Source: Chloroflexota bacterium (GTDB lineage Bacteria > Chloroflexota > UBA11872). From it: a stretch of 9,124 nt of DNA. The first letter of the stretch is position 1. The number at the start of each line of letters is the position of its first letter. The notes under the pieces were generated by a model. The model was not told the DNA's origin, made no database searches, and saw only the letters and a list, made by a program, of their open reading frames with translations. The position numbers and the translations under genes are program-made. Positions 1 through 5,748 of the stretch are shown here, piece by piece. The stretch spans positions 2,688-11,811 of the forward strand of contig JAPPFO010000066.1 in NCBI GenBank assembly GCA_028875175.1, given 5' to 3'.

Positions 1-265
1 GAGCGATAAACGCCACCCCGGCCCCCACCAGCCCCCGCCAGCCAGCCCGTTCCCGCCCAAGATGAATCGCCATCTCGGTCGAGTTCGGACCCGGAATCAG
101 GTTCGTGACGCCCAGCAGATCCAGAAACCGACGGTCCGTCAGCCATTCGCGCCGCGTCACAAACTCGTGCCGCATCATGGCAATGTGCGCCGCCGGTCCA
201 CCGAACGCCGTCAGCCCCAGCCGCAGGAAGAGCAGCGTGATTGCTAGCGGGCGATCGATGTTCAT
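1..265 (-). CDS. Chromate transporter family protein, N-terminal part (runs off the left edge)
   Basis: The reverse strand reads 88 codons from ATG at 265-263 to the window edge with no stop. The peptide starts MNIDRPLAITLLFLRLGLTA and continues with FGGPAAHIAMM (residues 21-31), then TNLIPGPNSTEMAIHLG (residues 54-70). The FGGP...H.A.M and N.IPGPNSTE.A..LG signatures are those of ChrA-type inner-membrane proteins (CHR family), which export chromate in characterised members; the real substrate here is unknown. The first 30 residues form a membrane segment and a second begins near residue 75 (GWRGLVGAGVAFIA). GGAGG lies only 2 nt before the ATG, which is tight, but the N-terminus has normal family length. 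The gene diverges from the exported-protein gene at 336 across a 70-bp gap in which I see no strong promoter. It cannot be told whether this is a one-domain or two-domain ChrA. Confidence 0.88.
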   Translation of the reverse strand, partial: MNIDRPLAITLLFLRLGLTAFGGPAAHIAMMRHEFVTRREWLTDRRFLDLLGVTNLIPGPNSTEMAIHLGRERAGWRGLVGAGVAFIA

Positions 266-335
266 GACCTCCGGATGTTGACGAGTCTGAGCGCATTCCT
301 CCGCCAGCGGCGCATTCTGCATTAAGCTCTATGTC

Positions 336-890
336 ATGACTGCTCAAATCACTGCCAAGCCTCGGCGCCTGGCGTCAGCCGTGGCTTGGCTGGCAATCCT
401 GCTGATTGGGCTGGCAGCCGCTGACTGCGCCGCCACGGCCGAGCCCGTCGCCCCCCCCCCCCCAGGACCCGAGCTCAAGTTTGAGATTCAAACTGAGCAA
501 ATCGGACCCAGCCGCACCGACGTCATCCTGCTGGCAACCAATATCGGTCAGACCGACGTCCTGGTCGAAACCAGCCTGACCCTTCCCGAAGACGCCGGTT
601 CGGACCGCGACTACAGCCCCACCACGCGCGCAAAAGTAACCAACGAGGGCGGACGTGAGGTCGGCGGTAGAGCGCCTGAAGTCAAGACCCTCACCTGGGT
701 GCCGGAACGCCTTCGCGCCGGCGTCACCCTGCGCTGGGAATCGGCCCTGCGCTGCCTCGTCGACGAACCGGTCCAGGTGTCCGCCATGATCACGTCCGTC
801 GAAGTCGGTAACGTCCGCGAAGCCCACTTTGACACCCTGGCCAAGAACGCCGAAGTCACCTGCCTCCCCCCACGCCGGCCGGGCCAATAG
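336..890 (+). CDS. Small exported protein with a possible DUF11-like beta-sandwich domain, function unknown
   Basis: This 184-residue protein has a basic N-terminus (KPRR, residues 8-11), a hydrophobic stretch at about 12-29 and an Ala-rich cleavage region (AAADCAATAEP), so it is very likely exported. Cys31 follows Asp, which does not fit a standard lipobox, so a type I signal is more likely than a lipoprotein. A Pro-rich linker (about 37-45) follows, encoded by a run of 13 Cs. The rest is beta-rich: LLATNIGQTDVLVETSLTLP (65-84) and LTWVPERLRAGVTLRWES (119-136) resemble the N.G...V.V...LP and W.....L..G......W patterns of DUF11/CARDB-type Ig-like modules. Cys140 and Cys176 could form a disulphide. 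An upstream ATG at 331 meets a stop after two codons, so 336 is the start. Its stop lies 2 bp from the stop of the convergent hydrolase. The antisense frame is open for 170 codons, but the signal peptide favours this strand. Confidence 0.72.
   Translation: MTAQITAKPRRLASAVAWLAILLIGLAAADCAATAEPVAPPPPGPELKFEIQTEQIGPSRTDVILLATNIGQTDVLVETSLTLPEDAGSDRDYSPTTRAKVTNEGGREVGGRAPEVKTLTWVPERLRAGVTLRWESALRCLVDEPVQVSAMITSVEVGNVREAHFDTLAKNAEVTCLPPRRPGQ
451..463 (+). repeat. Homopolymer tract of 13 cytosines inside a coding region
   Basis: Thirteen consecutive Cs encode part of Ala-Pro-Pro-Pro-Pro right after the signal peptide of the exported protein at 336-890. A change of one base would shift the frame of everything downstream. 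It could be a slippage-prone site or a sequencing-length error, although the frame is open as given. Confidence 0.95.
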
Positions 891-892
891 CC

Positions 893-1603
893 CTACGGCA
901 CCGCCGGCGCCACCACCTCCGGTCGCCCCGGGAGTTCCTCTGCACGCAGCGCCATCTCCGTCCCTGCCAGCCGCCGAACCTCGCGGCCCACCAGGAATCC
1001 AGTCTCATCCAGCGGCGTCGTCGGGTGTCCCGGCAGGCGCGCCGTCCGGTAATGCATCGGAATGGTGATCGACGGCCCAATCTCATCCATCGTCGCCGCC
1101 GCTGTCGCGCCGTCGATCGTGAAATGGCCGCCAACCGGGATCAGCAGCACCTGGTGCCCCCGGCACTGCGCCAGCAGATTCGTATCCAGCCGGTGCCCGA
1201 GGTCCCCCAGGTGCAGCAGGCGCAGCCCGCCCACCTCCACGGACATGAATGCTGTCCGTCCCCGCTCCCGACCCTGGGCCTCGTCGTGATACGCCCCGCC
1301 GATCATGTGCAGCGTCACGTCGCCCACCGTCACCGTGCCCGGATGCCAGCCGCTATCCGAAATGCCCCGCACAACCTTCGGCGTCCCCGGCGCCAGCCCC
1401 ACATTGTTGTGATCCGCATGCTCGTGGCTCACCGCCACGAGGTCGATCGGCGGTAACTCCGGAACCGGATACCCCAGTTCCACATTGAACGGATCCAGCA
1501 GCACCTGCACCCCGCCCGGACTGCTCAGCAAAAACGTCGCGTGACCCAGCCAGCGCAGCCGCGTCGCTTGGCCGCCCGCCTGGGACGAAAGCTCAGAGTT
1601 CAC
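893..1603 (-). CDS. Metallo-beta-lactamase-fold hydrolase, UlaG/UPF0173-like
   Basis: With a GTG start at 1603 the protein has 236 residues. It carries the metal-binding motif of the fold, SHEHADH (residues 59-65: His60, His62, Asp64, His65). It also has WLGHATF near the N-terminus (His21), YHDEAQGRERG (105-115), HLGDLGH (131-137, Asp134) and IPMHY (His184). The GHATF and HLGD pattern matches the UlaG-like/UPF0173 branch, whose characterised members include L-ascorbate-6-phosphate lactonase; most members have no known substrate, so none is proposed. The frame is open to an ATG at 1651, but that would overlap recR by 59 bp, whereas GTG 1603 has GGAGGG 5 nt upstream and overlaps recR by 11 bp, which suggests translational coupling. 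There is no signal peptide, so it is cytoplasmic. It is the last gene of the ffs-dnaX-ybaB-recR cluster. Confidence 0.88.
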   Translation of the reverse strand: MNSELSSQAGGQATRLRWLGHATFLLSSPGGVQVLLDPFNVELGYPVPELPPIDLVAVSHEHADHNNVGLAPGTPKVVRGISDSGWHPGTVTVGDVTLHMIGGAYHDEAQGRERGRTAFMSVEVGGLRLLHLGDLGHRLDTNLLAQCRGHQVLLIPVGGHFTIDGATAAATMDEIGPSITIPMHYRTARLPGHPTTPLDETGFLVGREVRRLAGTEMALRAEELPGRPEVVAPAVP

Positions 1604-2195
1604 GCCGACCCTCCAATGCCTGCGCGATGGTTGCCGCGTCAACGTACTCAATGTCCCCGCCGGTTGCGAGCCCCCGCGCCAGCCGTGTCACGCGCACTCC
1701 CAGGTCGCCTAGCCGCTGGCGAATCTCCATCGCCGTCGCGTCGCCTTCGATCGTCGCGTTCGTCGCAATCACAATTTCGCCGATCCGCTCCCGCCCGGCC
1801 CGCCGCACCAGCAGATCGATCGTCAGATCGTCCGGCCCAATCCCTTCCAGCGGCGAAATCGCCCCATGCAGCACGTGATACAGCCCGTTGAACCCACCCG
1901 AATTCTCAACCGCCACCAGGTCCAGCGGATCCTCCACCACGCAAATCAGCGCCGTGTTACGCGTCGGGTCCTCGCAGATCGCGCACGGGTCGCTGTCCGC
2001 GAAATTGCGGCACCGCCCGCACGTCTGGATGCCCTCGTGCAGCGACGCAATCGCCGTCCCCAGCGTTCGCGCCTGCCCCGGCGTCCCGCGCAACAGGAAG
2101 AACGCCAGCCGCTGCGCCGTCTTCGGCCCCACCGTCGGCAGCCGCGACAACTCCTCGATCAGCCGCGTAACCGCGCGCGGCAGCGCGTCTGCCAC
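1593..2195 (-). CDS. recR: Recombination protein RecR
   Basis: This 200-residue protein has normal RecR length and all its landmarks. An N-terminal helix-hairpin-helix is present (LSRLPTVGPKTAQRLAFFLL, 16-35). A four-cysteine zinc site follows (Cys59, Cys62, Cys71, Cys74), then a Toprim domain from about residue 82 (ALICVVEDPLDL, with the acidic Glu88). The C-terminal signature LARGLATGGDIEYVDAATI (172-190) leads into ALEGRREL. RecR works with RecO and RecF to load RecA on gapped DNA. The start is GTG at 2195, 3 nt after the ybaB stop and in the same reading frame. The only Shine-Dalgarno candidate is weak (GGGC within the last ybaB codons), so translation probably depends on coupling to ybaB. 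The 3' end overlaps the hydrolase gene by 11 bp. Confidence 0.97.
   Translation of the reverse strand: MADALPRAVTRLIEELSRLPTVGPKTAQRLAFFLLRGTPGQARTLGTAIASLHEGIQTCGRCRNFADSDPCAICEDPTRNTALICVVEDPLDLVAVENSGGFNGLYHVLHGAISPLEGIGPDDLTIDLLVRRAGRERIGEIVIATNATIEGDATAMEIRQRLGDLGVRVTRLARGLATGGDIEYVDAATIAQALEGRREL
1609..1614 (-). promoter_or_regulatory. Ribosome-binding site that sets the hydrolase start
   Basis: GGAGGG on the minus strand lies 5 nt before GTG 1603, inside the end of recR. It favours the 236-residue form of the metallo-hydrolase over the longer open frame from 1651. Confidence 0.7.
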
Positions 2196-2198
2196 GCG

Positions 2199-2495
2199 CT
2201 AGCCCAAGCCAGGAATATTCAGCCCGCCGGTCAACCCGCCCAGCTTGCTCTTGGCCAGTTCCTGCGACTGCTCCATCGCGTCGTTCACCGCCACCAGGAT
2301 CATTTCCGACAGAAACTCCGCATCCTCCGGATCGATCACCGACGGATCGATGTCAATCGACACCACCCGCTGATCCCCGGTAGCCACCACCTTCACGGCC
2401 CCGCCGCCCGCCGTGGCTTCCACCGTCATCTGCTTCAGTTCCTCTTGAACCTTCTCCATCTGCTTTTGGAACTGCCGGAACATCTTCATCGACAT
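2199..2495 (-). CDS. ybaB: Nucleoid-associated protein, YbaB/EbfC family
   Basis: This 98-residue protein is of normal family length. The N-terminal helix is rich in Gln, Glu and Lys (FRQFQKQMEKVQEELKQMTV, 6-25). The core follows with TAGGGAVKVVATGDQRVVSI (28-47) and DIDPSVIDPEDAEFLSEMIL (48-67). It ends with a Gly-rich tail (LGGLTGGLNIPGLG, 85-98). YbaB/EbfC proteins form dimers that bind DNA and are encoded between dnaX and recR in many bacteria, exactly as here. The start is ATG 2495 with GGAGGT 6 nt upstream. That ribosome-binding site is the last two sense codons (Gly-Gly) of dnaX plus one base before them in the same segment, and the dnaX stop lies 3 nt before the ATG, so the two genes are translationally linked. 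Confidence 0.97.
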   Translation of the reverse strand: MSMKMFRQFQKQMEKVQEELKQMTVEATAGGGAVKVVATGDQRVVSIDIDPSVIDPEDAEFLSEMILVAVNDAMEQSQELAKSKLGGLTGGLNIPGLG

Positions 2496-2498
2496 GCG

Positions 2499-4178
2499 TC
2501 AACCTCCCGTTGCGGAGCTGTCTGGAATGGATGTCGCCCCATATTCGCGCATCGCCACTCGAACCACCGGATCGTCGTCCACCTGCCGCTCCGTCGGAGG
2601 CCGTCGGGCTGGCGTCGGGGCGCTGCTCTGTTCGTTGCGAACCTGGATCGGACGGTCCAGCACCTGCGACAGCGCCCGCGCCACCTGGCGCAGCGCGTCC
2701 GGCTGCTGCACCCGCTCGAATAGGAACCGGCTGCGATACCCCAGCGTCACCGTGCCGTCGGCGTAATCCAGCACCTCCGCTTCGCCCGCGTACGGCGCGA
2801 TTTCGCGAGCCTGCTCGCGGATCACCGAAACCCACTCGTCCTTCCGGGCCGCGATCGTCGCCGCCGAAAGCTCCATATCGACGGCGGCCGGGCGTCCCGC
2901 TGCCACCGGCGCTGGCTGAGGTGCTGGCGCCGCTGGAGCCGCCGGCGACTCCACCCCCCGCGTGGGCGCGGGCGAGGGACGTGCCGCCGGCCGTGTCTCG
3001 CTAACCGCCGGCGCAGGCGCCGCGGCTTCCATCGGGTCGGTAATCGACAGCACCGCCCGCGCAAATGCCAGTTCCAGCTCCAGCGTCGCGTCCACACCCG
3101 TCCGTGATGGCGGGTCCGGCTCCGCAAACACCTCCAGCGTGCGCACGATGTCACGCAGGCTCGAGCTCTCCGTGCGCCGCGACAGCTCAAACGCCTCGTC
3201 CTCCGTCAGGTGCCCCACCGCCGTCGTCTCCGGGCTCGTCTTCAGGATCAGGATGTCCCGCAGGATGTCGATCACCTGCTGCCGCAGCGTATTCGGGCTC
3301 GTCCCGTCCTCGATGGCCTGCTCGATCGCCTGCAAACCGGCCGCGGCGTCCCCGTCCATCAGGTGGCCCAGCAGCTGAACCACCGCATCGCGCCCCGTCA
3401 GCCCCAGCATCGAGTTCACGGCCTCTGAGGTCGCGTCGTTATCGCTATACGCCAGCGCCTGGTCCAGCAGGCTCACCGCGTCCCGCGCGCTGCCGCCCGC
3501 GTTGCGAGCCAGCGTATGCAGCGCCGCCTCCTCGATTCTGGCCCCCTCCGTCTCCGCAATGCCGCGCAATTGCGACGTCAACTCCAGCACTCCAATGCGG
3601 CGAAACGTCAGGTGCTGCGTCCGCGACCGGATCGTCGCCGGCACCCGGTGCGGCTCCGTCGTCGCCAGCACAAACAGCGTCTGCGGCGGCGGCTCCTCCA
3701 GCGTCTTCAGCAACGCGTCCTTCGCCGGCGCCGAAAGCTGGTGAACCTCGTCAATGATGTACACCCGGTATCGCCCCGCCCCCGGCGCAAACTGCGTCAG
3801 CTCCCGGATCTCGCGGATGTCATCGATCCCCCGGTGCGACGCTGCGTCCATCTCGATCAGGTCCAGGAAAGACCCGCCCGCAATCGCCTGGCAGTGCTCA
3901 CAGCTCCCGCACGCCTCAGCCTGGATCCCCTCCAGGCAATTCACCGCCTTCGCCAGCAACCGCGCCGCCGTCGTTTTTCCCGTGCCACGTTCGCCCGAAA
4001 ACAGATACGCGTGACTCAGCCGGTTATGTACCAACGCATTCTGCAGCGTCCGCACCACGTGCTCCTGGCCCACCAGCGCGTCAAACCGCTGCGGACGGTA
4101 GCGGTTATACAGAGCCTGAAACGAAGGCGGACGCGACGCGGCCACGAGACTCTCCAAGCTTTGCGGCAGCGTCATCAT
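2499..4178 (-). CDS. dnaX: DNA polymerase III clamp-loader subunit DnaX (tau/gamma)
   Basis: The 559-residue protein starts with LYNRYRPQRFDALVGQEHVV (23-42), then a Walker A GERGTGKT (62-69), a four-cysteine zinc module (Cys81, Cys90, Cys93, Cys96), Walker B IIDE (141-144) with EVHQLS, sensor 1 TTEP (173-176), the arginine-finger motif as SRTQ (185-188, SRT instead of the more usual SRC) and sensor 2 GSARDA (229-234). A helical collar runs to about 380, a Pro/Ala-rich linker follows (about 383-433), then a domain V-like C-terminus (about 436-516) and a tail with DDDPVVRVAMREYGA. DnaX is the ATPase that loads the sliding clamp. I see no A-rich slippery heptamer for a gamma form. ATG 4178 lies only 7 nt after the predicted SRP RNA end and has no Shine-Dalgarno. 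GTG 4145 has GGAG 6 nt upstream and would give 548 residues, so the true start is open. Confidence 0.96.
   Translation of the reverse strand: MMTLPQSLESLVAASRPPSFQALYNRYRPQRFDALVGQEHVVRTLQNALVHNRLSHAYLFSGERGTGKTTAARLLAKAVNCLEGIQAEACGSCEHCQAIAGGSFLDLIEMDAASHRGIDDIREIRELTQFAPGAGRYRVYIIDEVHQLSAPAKDALLKTLEEPPPQTLFVLATTEPHRVPATIRSRTQHLTFRRIGVLELTSQLRGIAETEGARIEEAALHTLARNAGGSARDAVSLLDQALAYSDNDATSEAVNSMLGLTGRDAVVQLLGHLMDGDAAAGLQAIEQAIEDGTSPNTLRQQVIDILRDILILKTSPETTAVGHLTEDEAFELSRRTESSSLRDIVRTLEVFAEPDPPSRTGVDATLELELAFARAVLSITDPMEAAAPAPAVSETRPAARPSPAPTRGVESPAAPAAPAPQPAPVAAGRPAAVDMELSAATIAARKDEWVSVIREQAREIAPYAGEAEVLDYADGTVTLGYRSRFLFERVQQPDALRQVARALSQVLDRPIQVRNEQSSAPTPARRPPTERQVDDDPVVRVAMREYGATSIPDSSATGG
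4152..4155 (-). promoter_or_regulatory. Possible ribosome-binding site for an internal dnaX start
   Basis: GGAG on the minus strand lies 6 nt before the in-frame GTG at 4145. The first ATG (4178) lacks any such site. If used, DnaX starts 9 residues before its conserved ALYNRYRP block, a common spacing in the family. Confidence 0.4.
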
Positions 4179-4185
4179 AGAGATA

Positions 4186-4457
4186 GAGGCCGCGCACCCG
4201 CCGTCGAATCGCCCAACAACGCCTTACCGTCGGGCCGCGGCTCCGGCCAGGTGGACTCGCGGCGCCCGAAGGGGGCTTCGTACCGCTGCTTCCTCTCGGA
4301 CCTGACGGGGTTGGAAGGCCTTCGTCGCACGAGGCCCGGCGTTCAATACCGAGCGTCGGCGGCAGACACGTTACGGACAGCCCTCAGGCGGGGATTCAGC
4401 CCGCTATAGCGGATTGCGGATCAAGGGCACCGCTAGCTCCCCGCCTAGCGCGGCCTC
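4186..4457 (-). ncRNA. ffs: Signal recognition particle RNA, large bacterial type
   Basis: On the minus strand the apical S-domain reads GTCAGGTCCGAGAGGAAGCA (about 4306-4287), the near-invariant SRP hairpin that binds Ffh; its tetraloop is GAGA (4297-4294), a GNRA form in place of the common GGAA. The 5' part contains GGGGAGCTAGCGGTGCCC and CAATCCGCTATAGCGGG, typical of the Alu domain in Bacillus-like and Chloroflexota/Thermus-type SRP RNAs. A 7-bp helix pairs GGCGGGG (4445-4439) with CCCCGCC (4393-4387). The two ends close with a perfect 10-bp helix: GAGGCCGCGC (4457-4448) with GCGCGGCCTC (4195-4186). That gives about 272 nt, close to the 271-nt Bacillus scRNA. The RNA forms the SRP core with Ffh and targets membrane proteins. 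Location directly upstream of dnaX is common. Ends are set by the closing helix and may be off by a few nt. Confidence 0.95.
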
Positions 4458-4463
4458 GCTTTG

Positions 4464-4492
4464 ATGGTGGCACGCGCCTTCGTGGTGGTCAA
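4464..4492 (-). promoter_or_regulatory. Sigma-70-type promoter of the SRP RNA and probably the whole dnaX operon
   Basis: On the minus strand, TTGACC (4492-4487) is a good -35 box. After exactly 17 nt comes CACCAT (4469-4464), a weak -10 box (3 of 6 matches) improved by a TGC extended -10 element directly before it. The predicted RNA start at 4457 is 7 nt past the -10 box, the expected distance, and that site was chosen independently from the closing helix of the SRP RNA. No other promoter is needed to reach dnaX. Confidence 0.7.
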
Positions 4493-4568
4493 TGGGGCCG
4501 ATCGTCGCCATTTCACCATTGCCTGGAGGCTGGACCACTAGAATGGCCCTCACTCGCCACCCCCGGCC

Positions 4569-4573
4569 GGAGG
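4569..4573 (+). promoter_or_regulatory. ltaE: Ribosome-binding site that sets the threonine aldolase start
   Basis: GGAGG lies 5 nt before GTG 4579. The competing ATG at 4543 has its nearest GGAGG 13 nt away and lies within TAGAAT (4539-4544), a possible -10 box, so it would not be on a transcript from that box. Confidence 0.6.
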
Positions 4574-4578
4574 CCCCT

Positions 4579-5637
4579 GTGCCCCCGTTTCGCATCGAAC
4601 TTCGCAGCGACACCCAAACCACCCCCACCCAGGACATGCGCGCCGCCATGGCCGACGCCGTGGTCGGTGACGACCTCGGCGGCGAAGACCCCACCGTCCG
4701 CGAGCTCGAAGACCTCGCCGCCGAGCTCTTCCGCAAGGACGCTGCCCTGTTCGTCACCAGCGGCACCATGGGCAACCTCGTCAGCCTCCTCACCCTCTCG
4801 CGCCGCGGCGACACCCTCCTGGTCGACCCCGAGTCCCACGTCACCCTCGCCGAAGCCGGCGGCTTCGCCGCCCTGGCCGGCTGCAGCGTCATCCCCATTC
4901 AGACCCCGGGCTGGCTCACCCCCGCCGACATCGAGCCCCACGTCGGCCCCGTCACCACCCACTCCCTCAACCCGGCCATCATCTGGACCGAGAACACCCA
5001 CAACCGGCGCGGCGGCGTGGCCTGGGGCCCCCAGGTCATGCGCGACCTCGCCGACCTGTCCGGCCGTCATGGCCTGCGGATTCACATCGACGGCGCCCGC
5101 ATCTTCAACGCCGCCGCGGCCCTCGACCTTCCGGTGTCCGACCTGGCCGACGGCGCCGATACCGTCCAGTTCTGCCTGTCTAAGGGCCTCGGCGCCCCCT
5201 TCGGCTCCATGATCGTGGGCTCCAGCGACCTCATCCAGCGCGCCCGCCGAACCCGCCAACTCGTCGGCGGCGGCATGAGGCAGGCCGGCGTCATGGCCGC
5301 CGCCGGCCTCATCGCTCTACGTGACGGCCCCGGACGACTGGCCGACGATCACCGCCGCGCCAAACAGCTTGGCGATGTGATCGACGACCTGCCCGGCCTG
5401 CGTCTGGTTTCACCCGTCTATACCAACCTGATCTTCGTGACCTGGGATCCCGACGTGCTCGATCTGGACGTCTTCGTCGAAGAGGCCGCCAAGCGCGGCG
5501 TCGGCGTCGGTGGCGCTCGCGGAAACATGTTCCGCCTGGTCACGCATCACCAGGTCAGCGACGCGGATATCGACGAGGCGACGGACGTCCTGGCGGCCGC
5601 TGCGGAAGCCGCCACGGCGGTAGCAACTCATGCCTGA
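4579..5637 (+). CDS. ltaE: Low-specificity L-threonine aldolase (PLP-dependent)
   Basis: From GTG 4579 the protein has 352 residues, close to family length. It starts with the family opening RIELRSDTQTTPT (residues 4-16). It shows VTSGTMGNLVSL (59-70), ESHV (85-88, with the substrate-side His87), HIDGARIFNA (169-178, with Asp171 to pair with the PLP ring nitrogen and Arg174), and the PLP lysine in LSKGLGAPFGS (Lys202). RQAG (Arg234) and FRLVTHH (Arg319) are near the carboxylate-binding positions. The enzyme splits L-threonine or L-allo-threonine into glycine and acetaldehyde in the cytoplasm. The frame is open back to ATG 4492, but 4492 overlaps the ffs -35 box and has no supporting ribosome-binding site. 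The gene diverges from ffs. Codon use is extremely C-ending (Leu mostly CTC) to about 5300, then becomes more mixed with CTG leucines. I see no terminator behind it. Confidence 0.93.
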   Translation: MPPFRIELRSDTQTTPTQDMRAAMADAVVGDDLGGEDPTVRELEDLAAELFRKDAALFVTSGTMGNLVSLLTLSRRGDTLLVDPESHVTLAEAGGFAALAGCSVIPIQTPGWLTPADIEPHVGPVTTHSLNPAIIWTENTHNRRGGVAWGPQVMRDLADLSGRHGLRIHIDGARIFNAAAALDLPVSDLADGADTVQFCLSKGLGAPFGSMIVGSSDLIQRARRTRQLVGGGMRQAGVMAAAGLIALRDGPGRLADDHRRAKQLGDVIDDLPGLRLVSPVYTNLIFVTWDPDVLDLDVFVEEAAKRGVGVGGARGNMFRLVTHHQVSDADIDEATDVLAAAAEAATAVATHA

Positions 5638-5748
5638 GCGCGAAGCGTGTCCACCTCAACTGCGTAGTAGATTTGGCCCGGCCGGATGTGAATGTCCGGC
5701 GCTCTCAAGCATTCACGCAGGCGGGTTGACCATGGAAGGGGAAGGTTG

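Noticed and set aside
278..283. TTGACG in the divergent gap between the chromate-transporter and exported-protein genes, as a -35 box
   Set aside because: No acceptable -10 box at 16-18 nt on the plus strand.
375..887. Open frame of 170 codons on the minus strand opposite the exported-protein gene
   Set aside because: It is Gly/Asp-rich with no domain signature, whereas the plus strand has a clear signal peptide and a beta-domain pattern.
1866..2723. Plus-strand open frame of 285 codons opposite recR, ybaB and dnaX
   Set aside because: It is rich in Arg, His and Gln and covers three well-identified genes; such long antisense frames are expected in GC-rich coding DNA.
2499..4178. Programmed frameshift site in dnaX for a gamma subunit
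   Set aside because: No A-rich slippery heptamer is visible near the Pro/Ala linker, so there is no sequence support.
3516..4409. Plus-strand open frame of 297 codons opposite dnaX and the SRP RNA
   Set aside because: Arg/Gln-rich shadow without domains, running through a structural RNA gene.
4513..5259. Minus-strand open frame of 248 codons opposite the threonine aldolase gene
   Set aside because: Gly/Val/Ala/Asp-rich antisense shadow caused by the C-ending codons of the real gene.
5681..5700. Six-bp hairpin (GCCGGA with TCCGGC, 8-nt loop) between the aldolase and the binding-protein gene
   Set aside because: Short, no T-run and common by chance in GC-rich DNA; not enough to call a terminator or riboswitch. 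I see no other structure in 5638-5748.
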